Notes under the pieces: model-generated
What the model was told of the DNA's origin: nothing
Seen by the model: only the letters and a program-made list of their open reading frames with translations
Databases searched by the model: none
Assembly (NCBI GenBank): GCA_037039925.1
Contig: JAXRKP010000996.1
Location: 104,501 to 168,500, forward strand
Source of the DNA: Doris montereyensis
Taxonomy: Eukaryota; Mollusca; Gastropoda; Nudibranchia; Dorididae
Reading direction: 5' to 3'
DNA: 64,000 nucleotides
In this document: piece after piece, positions 23,301-34,009 of the stretch
How positions within the stretch are numbered: position 1 is the stretch's first letter
How the letters are laid out: each line of letters opens with the position of its first letter
Program-made: the position numbers and the translations under genes

Positions 23301-24965
23301 GTATTGCTTGGGCATTTCCTCTTAATGTCTCCTTGATATTCTATGAATGGTATTTAAATGGTCGTTAAAAATGTTACGTCATTCCATACAAATTGCATTA
23401 TATAACATAGAAATTACATAAATGTAATATGTCTTAAAGTCATGTAACTCACTTTATCATGTTGGATATGTGTGATTTGTTATACAGTGTTGATGCTCTG
23501 ATATTTTTTATACACCTCTTTTAATTGATTCTCTTTTTATTGATCTTACCTCGAATATATAAAATCTTATATTATTATGCTCCCCAATATGTTTTATATT
23601 TTGTACCCGATAAAAGTCAAGAAATTTTGTAACGTTGAAGCATTTAAAGGTGTGAGTAAATAGTTTCAAAGATAATTAGTTCTTGATTGAAGAAGAAAAC
23701 AGCTTCTCATGTATATGGTCTAGATGAATCATAAATACGCACAAAACCAATTTATTTATGTATTATATATATGCAAAAAGATAAAATTTGTACGACAAGA
23801 GATTAAGAAAATGATGTTACATTAGTATATACATGTTAGTGTCACAGCACAACAGATTGCTTTAAGTAGCGCGACAGGTTTGATATTTAGATGACAACTG
23901 TAGAGTGTAGTGTACACATTAATAAAGATTAAGATGACATATATACAGGTTAAAGATGACAGATGTAATATACAAGTAGGGGATTCAGATGACAAATGTA
24001 AACTACAGTGCGTGTTATAGCAATTAAAGATTTAGACAACAGATTTTGTGTGCAGATTAAGATTTAGATGACTGCTATGGATTAATAATCACGATGACAG
24101 GTGTAATGTATGAATTACATAAACTGATTTAAATGACAGGTGTAGTGTATGGCTTCGGTTAATGATTCAGAAGTCAGATGCAGTGTATGGATTAATGATT
24201 CAGAAGTCAGGTGTAATGTATGGATTAACGATTTAGATGACAGGTGTAGTGTGTTGATTAATGATTTAGATGTCAGGTGTAGTGTATGGGTTAATGATTT
24301 AGATGTCAAGTGTAATGGATCCATTTATGATTTAGATGTCAGGTGTGTAGTGTACAGGTTAGAGCTTGATATGACAAGTGTAGAATATAGCATGTGACAG
24401 ATATTAGCACAAAAAAATATGACAGGTGTAGTTTACAGGTTGAAAAATTGATGACAGGCATAGTGAACAGGCTGACAATTTGATGACAGGTGTAGTGGAC
24501 AGGCTAACAATTGGATGACAGGTGTAGTATTTATATGATAGGTGTAATGTACAAGCTTAAATTTTAGTTGTCAGGTGTAGTATTTAGATGATAGGTGTAG
24601 TGTACAAGCTGAAATTTTAGATGTCAGGTGTAGTATTTAGATGATAGGTGTAATGTACAAGCTGAAAATTTAGATGACAGGTGTAGTGTACAGGTAGAAA
24701 ATTTAGATGATATGTGTAGTATTTAGATGATAGATGTAATATTTAGATGATAGGTGTAGTGTACAGGTTGGGGGAGGGGGAGAGATGTCAATCTCAAGGC
24801 AGGTTGAATGTATTGATATTAGCATGACTGTTTATTTATTTATCTTTATTTATTTGTTTAAATGTTTATCAATTTACTTCTTTTTTAAAAGTTTTTCAGT
24901 TTTTTAAGGCACATAAGCTAAATGTGTTCAACAAATTGCAACCACTTACAATTCATGCATGTATG

Positions 24966-24996
<31 letters not shown>

Positions 24997-27608
24997 ACAC
25001 ACTTCAAAGTGAATGTAATGAACGCCTACACTGCCCTTTTCTATTCTCTTTATCTCACATGTGCATGAATATGTTTCTTCAAAGTCAAAGTTATTCTCAA
25101 CCCTTAAGCATTTTCCCCTGTTATATAGGCAGCAGTAGTATTTTTAATACACATTGCATAAGGGAAGATGTAAACATTGCTTTAATGGCATCATTCAAGA
25201 TTTGTGGAGCAACCATACAAGAAAAAATAGAATGTGAAAAAAATTAATAAGAAAAAGGAATTTAAGAAAAAAGAAGTTTGAGAAACCATGTCTTTGATTA
25301 GGAAAACGGTCTCTCATGAATGAACACAAAATATGACTTAAATAAGATATCAAAAGAGCTGAGAATGAAAAAGGTGATGTACTAGAGAAGAAAAAAATAA
25401 AAGCGGTGTAGGAAAACTATGCATCCATGTCAGCATTTAAAACGCCTCCTGCTATTGCTTTATACATGTCTCACTAAGTTTTATTTGCATAATAAGAACA
25501 AATATCTATTATTAAAAAGGAAATGTAATAATTATTATAATAGTAATGGAGGGTCCTTTTTATTTGACAATTTAGACAAAATAGGATATATGTGCACAGT
25601 GTCGTGATTTCACATATTTTTTAGTACACTCTAAAACGGTTATAATGAAAAAACTGTATCATGAGACTATCATTCTCTTGAACGAAGTTTCATCGTTAAC
25701 TTCAGTGAAAATGAAGTAAATATTCACATTTATGGAACCTGTCTTTATAAGCTAGCGTGGTTTTTTTTTATACTCTACTGTGTATGCGTATATTTTTTTG
25801 TTTTTACAAAATGGGAAATCTGTGAGAAGAAATTGGTTTGATTTCCTCTATAATTAACCAAGGACAATAATCTTACTCTTGATGACATCAGAGATTTGAT
25901 GTTAACTTTGTTTATGTTTTTATTTCAGCGCTAGTCACAGAGTTCTTTAAAATTCAGAGCTCAATTTTATTTTCACATGCGTATGCCCGTATCAACCTAG
26001 TATTGGCAGCTATATTTGATACATGTTTGCAATTTACATATTTTATGTTTATTACATGTTATGTAATTATTACTCTTAGATATGCCTTTGCTCTCATGCC
26101 TCATTTATTTGTTATGTTTATAAGTCTAATTCCTAGTTTGGCATTATATCCTCTTTTCTTTCTGATCAATTTTACTTCTTGTTCTTGTAATAAACCTAGA
26201 AATTTTTGTGTGTGTAAATATAGTAAATCTGCCTTCAAGATGCCTATTGGGCACCCAGACAGTGCTATCGGGATGGATTTCAATATCAGAGCTCTATCTT
26301 TCTTACTTTTGTCTTCCTTGAAAAACCGTTCTTATTCAATCATACCTAGAAAAAGTACAACTGAATTTCACAAATTTGAATTAAGACCAACACAGCATGT
26401 TCTTTATCTTTTGATGATATAAATACAATGATTTGTTTTTACTTCCGTCTATCAAAAGTAAGTTAAAATCAATAGTCTGTTTATCTGAAGGGAGATTCGG
26501 TTGGAATCATTTTGTGTTTTAAATCATAGTTAGGCAAGAGAACATTTATACACAACATGCAAATATGCGTCCTTGACTTTGGTTTAACACTACCTAGCAT
26601 TTCTAACTTACACCGACAATATCACAGGAACGGAGCAGATTTGGACGTTGTGGGACCACATGGCTAAATCAGAAATTTACAAAGCTCAGTTTTTACCCTA
26701 TTTGTAACTTAGAGATAGTGCAAATTTTGTGTGTGATGCATATTTTTACAAGGGACAATTTAATACATAGATGTAAGCTATTTTTAGCTCTTCAAGTTAG
26801 GTTATTAATGATATCATCAAAATCAATACTCTACCACTTTGAAATTGAATATTTGATGCAATATGTTGTGTTTTATTTATCACATAGTGTAATGTTTTTT
26901 CCAGTTTTCTTGGCATAAAGTTTATGCTCATACTGACGGATGTAACATTTTGTATCTTTCCCATCAATAATTTTAACTACAATATTCCTTATTGCGCTCT
27001 GAATTATTTAAATCTATATATATATATTTATTTGACAATGGTTTATTTACTTGTTTTGCTATTGATATTTTAATGGTGCTTTGGCACAATAACATTCATT
27101 GTTGATGTACTTTTCTTGTTAACTATTTATGGTGCTTTACGAGAGAAAAATTGGGCTTTCACTTTGCAGCATATCATAAACATCTGTGTTAATTTTGGAC
27201 TGTGTTTTGCTGAATTTTGCTCATTGTTTTTTTTTATATGCAAAAGGTCTTGTTGTATTGACCTATTTATGACATATTACAGTATTTATTCTTTAAAAAA
27301 TGTCAATGTTTTAAACTACCATGAAGTGATGCAGCTCAAACACTATGTGGTATTTAAAAAATTCTTATTTGCTGCCTTGTATTGGGGCCACCATGTTTTG
27401 TAACAAACCCCCCACCACCCTTTCCCAAACTGTCTCGCCCCTCCTGTAATATTGAATATTGGTTTGTTTCTCTTTTACACCTTTTTTGATTTCTCAAGCA
27501 GGAGGGAAAGATGACTTGGACCGACACATTGAAAAAATGAAGCTGAGGAACGCGGCCATTGAACGGCGACAGAGAGAGATCCAGCTGGACAAGGAGAGAT
27601 ACGGCTGA
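14242..27608 (+). CDS. RS-domain nuclear protein gene (unnamed), six exons seen, 5' end missing
   Basis: Six exons with good splice sites join as 14242-14301, 14645-14739, 16193-16309, 16947-17480, 20893-23246 and 27502-27608. They give about 1,090 residues. In order these show an acidic helix (DDDNDDIEALRKAAL), a Pro/Gly-rich part, a Ser/Asp/Glu-rich acidic part, an RS-type domain with many RSP/SPRR repeats (about 21610-22110), a charged EERAKIEARTKKF segment, two Lys-rich blocks that could serve as nuclear localisation signals, and a C-terminal heptad-like segment DLDRHIEKMKLRNAAIERRQ ending ERYG. This make-up suggests a nuclear RNA-processing role, which is inference only. The C-terminal heptad resembles the N-terminal coiled coil of CCDC9-type proteins, but I do not claim orthology. 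The sequence has at least five one-base frame breaks, and the start codon is not in the listed exons. Confidence 0.75.
14645..14739 (+). CDS. RS-domain gene, exon with one frame break
   Basis: The acceptor is TTTCTTTCAG and the donor ACGGG|GTGAGC. It begins KVQPIAQVISTGAPRNRHHNG in phase 0, and the sequence then makes sense only in another frame, as SEVPASVDYHG. That second frame joins in phase to the next exon. One base appears to be missing near 14706. Confidence 0.65.
16193..16309 (+). CDS. RS-domain gene, Pro-rich exon
   Basis: The acceptor is CAACTTACAG and the donor GGT|GTAAGT. It has 39 whole codons: FDDPVPDPGPFPGIQDV..., ending SPPVWRGHIMNG. Both ends are phase 0. Confidence 0.8.
16947..17480 (+). 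CDS. RS-domain gene, Gly/Arg and Pro-rich exon
   Basis: The acceptor is TTCTTACACAAG and the donor CTAAAG|GTACGT. It starts in phase 0 with MPDPRFKFHGF. At the T6 run 17030-17035 the frame changes; with one more T it reads RSFFGDRGRPIFDRGRQMRR without a break. It then runs through PAGHPLGLIPVPRHPNPP and ends KKTK in phase 1. The arginine/glycine run may bind RNA (inference). Confidence 0.8.
17725..18055 (+). repeat. SINE-1 3'-tail fragments (two adjacent)
   Basis: Near 17750-17790 and 17950-18005 the words GCTGGTAGGTTTTACTTCTT, TTTCACTTTTTCATCTTGCT and related text match the 3' half of the tRNA-derived SINE at 30286-30655 and 33357-33672. No tRNA-like head is present here. It lies in an intron of the RS-domain gene. 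Confidence 0.65.
18143..18690. mobile_element. 548-bp pogo/mariner-like MITE with TA target duplication
   Basis: The left end CAGTAGTGACCGCCTAAATG (18143-18164) and the right end (18669-18690) are 22-base inverted repeats with one mismatch. Each is flanked by TA (18141-18142 and 18691-18692). CAG...CTG ends with a TA duplication fit the Tc1/mariner-pogo group. The motif AAATGCC(C/T)G is repeated inside at about 18205, 18232, 18258 and 18638. There is no transposase, so this is a non-autonomous copy. It sits in an intron. Confidence 0.75.
18981..19080 (+). repeat. About 100-bp direct repeat, copy 1
   Basis: The stretch from TCTGTTTAGCGGTGAACTGG to GAAAATTATGTAAAATATCG is repeated at 19531-19636 with small indels. 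A weaker start (GCATTATCTGTGCAGCGGTT) lies at 19164-19183. Confidence 0.85.
19531..19636 (+). repeat. About 100-bp direct repeat, copy 2
   Basis: This is the same block as 18981-19080. It includes GTGGAGTTCGGCGGCAATCG and differs by a short insertion, GAGCTTTGTGGG. Confidence 0.85.
20893..23246 (+). CDS. RS-domain gene, large 2.35-kb exon
   Basis: The acceptor is TTACATTTCAG, entered in phase 1 (DKFSRYDKSDSEDDDD). An acidic region with DDIAQEIDRFLKDDYQEIF follows to about 21400. An RS/SP-rich domain occupies about 21610-22110 (for example RSPHRGRSPRQRSFSPSRR). Frame breaks occur at the C4 run 22224-22227, at the A5 run 22341-22345 (EKD-stop becomes EKTRKTEKEK) and near 22670-22685. Reading through these gives EERAKIEARTKKFGTKEEVK, a Lys-rich block, then SRIRTRRIPDFRRED and a second Lys block ending SDLNHG. 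The donor is CATG|GTGAGC, phase 1. Confidence 0.85.
23880..24780 (+). repeat. Degenerate minisatellite in the last intron of the RS-domain gene
   Basis: The phrase TTTAGATGACAGGTGTAGTG, with GTACAGGTT or GTATGGATTAATGA, recurs about 25 times with a spacing of roughly 25-35 bases and many changes (ATGATAGGTGTAATG, GATGTCAGGTGTAG). One part is open in two frames only because of the repeat. Confidence 0.85.
24966..24997. repeat. (CA)n microsatellite
   Basis: About 15 CA units in the last intron of the RS-domain gene. Confidence 0.95.
25000..27480. other. Remainder of the last intron, AT-rich
   Basis: No exon with matching phase (1 to 1) and good splice sites was seen between 23247 and 27501 apart from those listed. 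Open frames, such as one at 26003-26422, are AT-rich and have no recognisable motif. Confidence 0.5.
27502..27608 (+). CDS. RS-domain gene, last coding exon
   Basis: The acceptor is TTTCTCAAGCAG, entered in phase 1. It encodes GGKDDLDRHIEKMKLRN and AAIERRQREIQLDKERYG and then TGA (27606-27608). The sequence is a highly charged helix with hydrophobic spacing like a short coiled coil. It is followed by about 1.1 kb of 3' UTR. Confidence 0.85.
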
Positions 27609-28745
27609 ACATGTTGGCACATAAACTGTGACATCACGTAGAGATGGATGAACAACATATTTTGTGTGAATGTCATAGAGCAGACGTCCTTTCACACTGA
27701 CGGAGTGGAAAATGGTAGATTTGGGAAGAAAATCCTTCAGGCATGCAATGCTCAGTATAATTTAGGCCAGGTATACAAAGTGATTTTGTATTTGAATTGA
27801 AATAATGTGTTGAGTACAGAGATGGTTTGTATTTAAATTGAAGCGCTATGGTGACACATTTTAAAGCAACTACTCCGCGTATTCCCTCTTGTGTGTAAAT
27901 GTTGTTGTTCAAGAATATATATCTGTTATTATGAAGTTGGTATGACTGTATGCAAAGTGAGATATGCGCCAGTTTGTCGAGTTTTAGATATTTATATCAA
28001 ATCATAATATACAGCCCAATGTATCCGTTTCAAAGATCTGTTATTTCAACAACTAATATCTTTCTCCTCATGTCAGACAGCTCTAAGAATGATTTTATAG
28101 ACGAGCCGTTTATAATTTTCAATGTAAAATATCTCAAATTGAGGCCGAGGCTTTCGTCTAACTTTGCAATTGAATTCTTGATATAATATTTATGTGTTTT
28201 TTTATTCTGTCCTGAATTCACTACTAATTCATATTTAAGTTTAGGGCAAATTGATCTGACGGACATCTTTCTATCCATGTTCAAGAGCTACTTCTTGGGA
28301 GGGAGTGTAATTGTGTACGTTAAAATTATGTAGAACAGTTTGAAATTGATCTCTAGTTATATGACCACCAGCAACGGGTAGGGCAAAATATTTAAACTAA
28401 AAATCATGTTAGATTGGGTGGTAAAATTGTTTGAAAAAAATACCCATGTTTTTAGGTACTTTTCCTTGTAATTGAAGCAAAGTGTAGAATTAGAATGGAT
28501 GATAATCTCTATTCATAGTGTAAGTATTGGATTAAATTAAAGCTGAATGTTTGGGTATTGTATAAGCTTTCCCTGAAGGTATTGAAATATTGGGATAGAA
28601 ATACAACGATTTGGCCTATAAGTATATCATATTTGTTTGCTTTGATGTGCGGATGGGAGTGTTTTGTTGTTTGGTTGAATGGTTTGTTTTTTTATGTGAG
28701 CATTTTATGAGCACTTGTTAAATAAAAGTTGCAAAATTTAAACCA
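27609..28745 (+). promoter_or_regulatory. Probable 3' UTR and poly(A) signal of the RS-domain gene
   Basis: AT-rich sequence after the stop contains a canonical AATAAA at 28721-28726, followed by GTTGCAAAATTTAAACC. A second AATAAA lies near 29251. The nearer signal is the simplest end, but transcript evidence would be needed to decide. Confidence 0.5.
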
Positions 28746-30220
28746 AACTACTTGTTGACTTTTTTTATAGGTCACTGTGATACATATTTTAAAAGTTAAA
28801 TGTACAATTGTGTTGTTTTATAGAATCTATCGATTGATTTGGTTTTCAGCCATTTTTATCCTTTTTCCCCTGCTCTCCTCCTTCCTTCCTTCTCCCTCCT
28901 CCCCCCCCCTCCTCCCTTCTGCAATTATGATTTTGTATGTTATTCTGATGTATGATTGTTTAATGAGTGAAGTTTTCATCTTTCAATATCATACAGTTTG
29001 TCAATGTCATGTTCCACAGCCTCAACAACCATTGCCGTCTTATATTTCATTATATCAAGTTTCGAACGCCTTTGAAATCATTTGTAATTTCGTAAAGTCA
29101 ACGTTAAATCTTACCATACTGTTCCTTGGTACGGCAGTATTTTTTATTTTTTAAAGTCTATTTATATACATGTAGATCTACACGCATATTGTGTCTGCTG
29201 GTTGCTATCTGCACATAGAACTTTGTACAACTTTTAAGTAATAATACCTAAATAAACGTTTTACTGAATAACAGTTGAAGGAAATATACACCACTGTAGA
29301 AAGAGCAGTGAAGACTATTACTATTAGTCATTTTTATTGGTTGAATTTGAATAAAGTTGATATATTTTGGAGACGGCAGGGGAAAGTTGATATATTTTGA
29401 GACGGCAGGGAAAAGTTCTCTTTAGATATTTGAAAAAAGTAGGTTTTTTTGCTTGTTTTTTTCAAAATTGATCCATACCATACATAGACATCGACCAAGG
29501 CAATGATATACATGTAATGTAAATTTCCTAAAGAAAATAAAAAACGAGGTGAGGGACATTATTAAATACATTTTTTAAGTTATAACTTATTGAGCTCATT
29601 TCCCATATCATATTTTCTTCCTTAACACTACTATTAAAAGTATTATGACATATTATGGCAGCTTTGAATTTAAACCTCCACTTTGTTTTATTACACTTAT
29701 ATTTTCCACACTTTCCTGCCCACAATCAATTCTACTGTGAAGCATTTAGTACTGGTTTGCGGAAATGCATCTTGTTAATGTTGAGAAGTCGATTAAAATC
29801 CTTGCTTTCCAGTTACTGTTACTGAGAATCTCATCCTTACGGAGACCCTCAACAACACAACAGTTCTCCAGAGAAGTCGTTGTCCAACATCCATTGCAGA
29901 GTAGAACTTTCACCTTGGACTCTATGACAACGCCCCTGTTACTTTATTGTTTTTTGATAATTATTTTATACATGAAATATTCCACTGTGAAAAAATAAAA
30001 TGGCAAAGAAATCCATATAATAACTATGTTGATGTTTGCTTCTTTTAAAAAATGTTTATTGGTGTGATTGTAGTGTGTTTATCAAAATATTAAAACTAGT
30101 ATTAGTATTCTTTGTGCTGAAATATTCCTCCTGTTGTCCTTTTTTTTTTTTTTTTTTAATTAAAAATTATTATTTTTCATGACCCTGGCCAAATGCACCT
30201 TTTTTTTCTCATAGATATAA
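28746..30220. other. Intergenic, AT-rich
   Basis: A pyrimidine-rich run lies at 28860-28920. A short tandem duplication of GAGACGGCAGGGGAAAGTTG occurs at about 29368-29417. A T homopolymer of about 18 lies near 30141-30158. No gene was recognised. Confidence 0.5.
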
Positions 30221-30285
30221 GTTGGCAGGGATCACTGGAAGATCCTACTTTTTTCATTTTACCCGTTTTCACCCTGAGATCAGTG

Positions 30286-30655
30286 GTGTCGGTGGCCGAG
30301 TGGTTAGGCTGCTGGACGGGATCATGAGGACTCGGGTTTGAATCCTGGGAAAGACACGTAACACGCATTCCCCACTCAACCCAGGCACAGAATGAATACA
30401 AGCATTAGCTTGGGAGTAAAAACCTGTGTTAGGACTAGCGTCCTGTCCAGGAGGGCATTATTATTACCTCTTTCGCCTGCGCTATAGACACCGGGATACG
30501 TCTTGAAGGAACCTTACTAACGTATGGGTTGCCAATCAATGGGGCTAGTGCTAGGTCCTACTCATGTCCTTGAACTCTTTCATTGATCTTTCATCTGACT
30601 GCTTCCTCATTATTCATCCTGAGATCGCCACATATGGGGTAAATTTCAATGAAGC
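30286..30655 (+). mobile_element. SINE-1, full-length tRNA-derived SINE
   Basis: The head carries an RNA polymerase III A box (TGGCCGAGTGGTTAGG, from 30293) and, about 40 bases on, a B box (GGTTTGAATCC, 30335-30345). This is the spacing and wording of a tRNA with a long variable arm, such as Leu or Ser type. A conserved body follows: GGGAAAGACAC, ACAAGCATTAGCTTGGGAGT, AAAACCTG, GTCCTGTCCAGGAGG. It ends with a tail, ATCCTGAGATCGCCACATAT and GGTAAATTTCAATGAAG. Copies of the body or tail recur throughout the window on both strands. Confidence 0.85.
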
Positions 30656-30659
30656 TGCC

Positions 30660-30990
30660 AGGACATTTAGTGATTTCCGATAAAACTGAGGGACTCCGTA
30701 ATCCAGAGGCAAAGTGTCAGTCTCTTATTCTTAACCAAAAGGCCATGGATTCAGGTTCCAGCAGGCTGAAAACTTTCTCAAATTTTTCGAGTAAAACCTA
30801 CCCCTAGTCCATGTAGGTTGATCGACACCTAGTCACATCTAAGACAGGTGATGAAAAGTAGGTCCTGTGTGCAAATCACAACACTCTTTGCCATTGAAGA
30901 CTGCTTGGCAGTCCGGGCAAAATTTTAAATCCTACCAAAACCTCCAAGATCACCTTACTTGTGGATGTGGGTAAAATCAAATATAAAAAA
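30660..30990 (+). mobile_element. SINE-2 copy (second tRNA-like SINE family)
   Basis: Shared with 36125-36395 are CCAGAGGCAAAGTGTC (A-box-like), GGATTCAGGTTCC (worn B box), AAAACTTTCTCAAATTTTTC, GAGTAAAACC, GTGCAAATCACAACACTCT and the tail TTGTGGATGTGGGTAAAATC. It lies directly behind SINE-1. Confidence 0.75.
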
Positions 30991-31734
30991 CACCCAATGA
31001 AACAAAACAAAAATTAGCTTTCAAAGAAAGGAAAACTTGAATTATATATGATGATTTAGAGCCACAGAAATAAACTTATCATAAGAACAATACGGATGAG
31101 AAAAAAACGGGAGGAACAAATCATATTTGATAAGATCATAATATATTTTATTCTGAGACATGCAAATTACACTGTAATTGTAATGTTATAATAATAATAT
31201 TAATAATAATATAGTAACAAAGATGCTAATGGCTTTAAATTCAAAGTGAATCAAGATCAAAGTTCAATGGTGTGTATATATTATTAGAATGTAATATAGT
31301 ACTGTTATTTAAAACTAATAAAACAAAATTCCGTCACTTTTGTCATAACAAACATTAAAAAACACTCTCCGGGCAAACACTACAAATACAAAGATGACGA
31401 CGAACCCATGTTATTGTTATGAAGTACATACAGAAATGCAGGGCCTGCTGGCCACAGTTATTGCACCTTGGTTGAGAGAACTTTTAAGAATTGGATGTAC
31501 AGTACAGCATATGTATCTATGTATTTATACATCTGGCATACCGGTATATGATTCTAATTGGTGCCAAATATGGACATTACACATCTACTTTGATAGACAG
31601 CTATCATCATTGGTATCATTAGTATTAGTATCAATGCCCAAATCCCCATTAAAATATATCCCAGGAGGCTTACATTCATATTCCTTCTTTTTTTAAAGCA
31701 GTAGCCTCAGGGAAATAAGATGTGTTTGCACAGT

Positions 31735-32170
31735 CCAATTTAACTCTTGCCTTAATATCCACTTTAATCCTTGCCTTAATGTCCAATTTAACTCTTGCCT
31801 TAATATCCACTTTAATCCTTGCCTTAATGTCCAATTTAACTCTTGCCTTAATATCCACTTTAATCCTTGCCTTAATGTCCCCTTTAATCCTTGCCTTGAT
31901 GTCCCCTTTAATCCTTGCCTTAATGTCCACTTTAATTCTTGCCTTGATGTCCCCTTTAATCCTTGCCTTAATGTCCACTTTAATTCTTGCCTTGATGTCC
32001 CCTTTAATCCTTGCCTTAATGTCCACTTTAATTCTTGCCTTGATGTCCACTTTAATCCTTGCCTTAATGTCCACTTTAATCCTTGCCTTGATGTCCACTT
32101 TAATCTTTGCCTTGATGTCCACTTTAATCCTTGCCTTAATGTCCACTTTAATCCTTGCCTTAATTCCATC
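31735..32170. repeat. 24-bp minisatellite, about 18 units
   Basis: The unit is CTTGCCTTAATGTCCACTTT plus AATC, repeated head to tail with variants (ATATCC/ATGTCC, AATTTAACTC/CTTTAATCC). Variant order gives a 48-base higher-order pattern in part. Because 24 is a multiple of 3, all frames free of stops stay open: an 8-residue LALMSTLI repeat on + and DIKARIKV on -. I see no promoter, splice site or other sign that it is translated. Confidence 0.95.
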
Positions 32171-32179
32171 CTTCACGTT

Positions 32180-33350
32180 TAAGACTGAAGCTTGTACAAG
32201 ACTAAGATTTAATTTTTTTAAAACAGCGTATTGTCAATGTTTGTGCGATATACAATACCCTATAACTATAATTGATAAGTTTAGTAGAATAAGCCTATAA
32301 CTGTGGGTATAGTATAAGACAAAGCACCTATTAAGACTAAGAAGACAAAGACAGTTATCATCATTTTCTTTTAAAACACTGACTGTTCCCATGTCTCTAC
32401 TTCTATCTTTATTATTACTATTACAAATATTATAAGAATAACACAGATGCAACCACGTAATCTAAAGAAAGCCTGACTAAAAATCAGTGCGAGCAAGCAC
32501 CTCCATTTTAGGTTAAAAAGCTGGCTCAGATGGCCTGAAAATCCATCTAGTCTCTCAGTTTGGTTTAAATACGTCATCCCTGTTACGTTACAAACATTGA
32601 AAACCACTATAGAAAATTGGTCACTTGAACTGAAACCACCAAATCCAATGTAAATTGAAGGATGAGCTTCCCGCTCTATGTTGTGCAAGATATACATACT
32701 TGTCATGTATTTTGAAGTCCATGTAAGACGTATGCATCCGTCTATTGTGAAGACCGCGTAAGACATATACATCTATATAGTACAGACCACATAAGAAAAA
32801 TTTGTTTAAGATAAACGTGTTCAAAGTAAAATGACATATATGTTGGTCCCACATACATGTAATGTAATATAAATTGGGTAAAATAAAGTAATATAAACCG
32901 CAGTGATGCAATTTCTCTTAGCAGATAAACTTGTGAATGATTGTTTCTTCTTGGTCTCACCAGTGTCAAATCGCAAAAACTTTCTCATATGACTACTACT
33001 GTACTACTCTCTGTGTGATTACAACAGATTTCTGTGATACTTTTATTTGTGGACATAAGCTGAAATGAAAGTTAGAAAAGAGGAGGATGAAAAAATTTCA
33101 ACCAAAGAATGGAGGTCACCTTAATATAAATTGAATTCAAGTGCTCTGCGCTGGTAAAGTAAAGGGACACAATATTTGACATGATTATTTAATGAAGTCT
33201 TGTGCAGTGCCTTAAGAATTGCCTAGACATAAAAAGAATAAAAGATTACAAGATAATCTTATCTTAAGATTTTTGTTCAGAAATGTTTGGGAGCCTTTAT
33301 GTTTTCTTAATTGGCAGCATGTGTCATATCACAGTGTTTTTGTGTTTATA
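32180..33350. other. Intergenic, no gene seen
   Basis: AT-rich sequence with only random short open frames. Confidence 0.5.
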
Positions 33351-33356
33351 TTTGTC

Positions 33357-33672
33357 CTGTGTTCGAATCCTAGCAAAGCTAGGTCCGGCGTTGTTTTCAT
33401 TGGGAAAGACACTTATAACGCATTTTCCCCACTCTGCCCAGGTACAAATGGATACAAGCAATAGCTTGGGAGTAAAAACCTGAATCCGACTAAAGTCCTC
33501 GCCAGGAGGTGACTATTATCACCTATTCCTTCACGCTATTGAAATCGGGCGGGGGGTTGGCAGGTGCCGCTGGTAGGTTCTTTTTTCACTTATTTTTCAT
33601 CTTGCTGTTTCCTCTTAATTCATCCTGAGATCACCACAATGGTGGACGTGTAAATTTCAAAGAAACAAGAAA
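33357..33672 (+). mobile_element. SINE-1 copy, truncated in the tRNA head
   Basis: It begins at the B box (GTGTTCGAATCCTAG) and continues GGGAAAGACACTTATAACGC, TACAAGCAATAGCTTGGGAG, TAAAAACCTG and GCTGGTAGGTTC. It ends TCATCCTGAGATCACCACAA and GTAAATTTCAAAGAAAC. The A box is lost. Confidence 0.85.
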
Positions 33673-33973
33673 CAAATTGAAACTGGGATGCGCTCCGGCT
33701 CTATGGGCAGTAACGGCCTTGTGAAAGAACTTTACTTTACAACTTAACACAGGGAAGACTATGAGTATGAGACCCTTGAATGCTTCTCAAAGTTTGAAAG
33801 TAGAATTAACCAGGGACTGCGATAGGTTAAATCCTCGACTCAAGCACAAATATTAGACACTTCTGATTAATAATTTTGTGTTTTCTTCATAAAAGACAAA
33901 TCGTGGTCAACCATGTGATTAAAATTTGATAGTGTGTGTGTTATCCCTTCAAAACACGTATTAAAGGGCATTC

Positions 33974-34004
33974 TGGAGTCGGTGGCCATGTGGTCAGGCT
34001 GATT
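33974..34004 (+). mobile_element. SINE-1 head fragment
   Basis: GAGTCGGTGGCCATGTGGTC AGGCTG matches the A-box end of SINE-1. The remaining body is absent. It is preceded by TTAAAGGGCATTCTG. Confidence 0.6.
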
Positions 34005-34009
34005 AAATC

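Noticed and set aside
26003..26422. 139-residue frame in the last intron of the RS-domain gene
   Set aside because: AT-rich composition, no recognisable motif, and no splice phase that would fit the flanking exons.
30290..30350. Possible tRNA gene
   Set aside because: A and B boxes are present, but the acceptor stem and a clean anticodon arm are not, and the body continues as a repeated SINE.
30177..30401. 74-residue frame on the - strand
   Set aside because: Antisense reading of the SINE-1 head and body.
31676..32300. Three overlapping repeat-protein frames of 158-192 residues
   Set aside because: They come from a 24-bp minisatellite open on both strands; no splice, start or conservation evidence.
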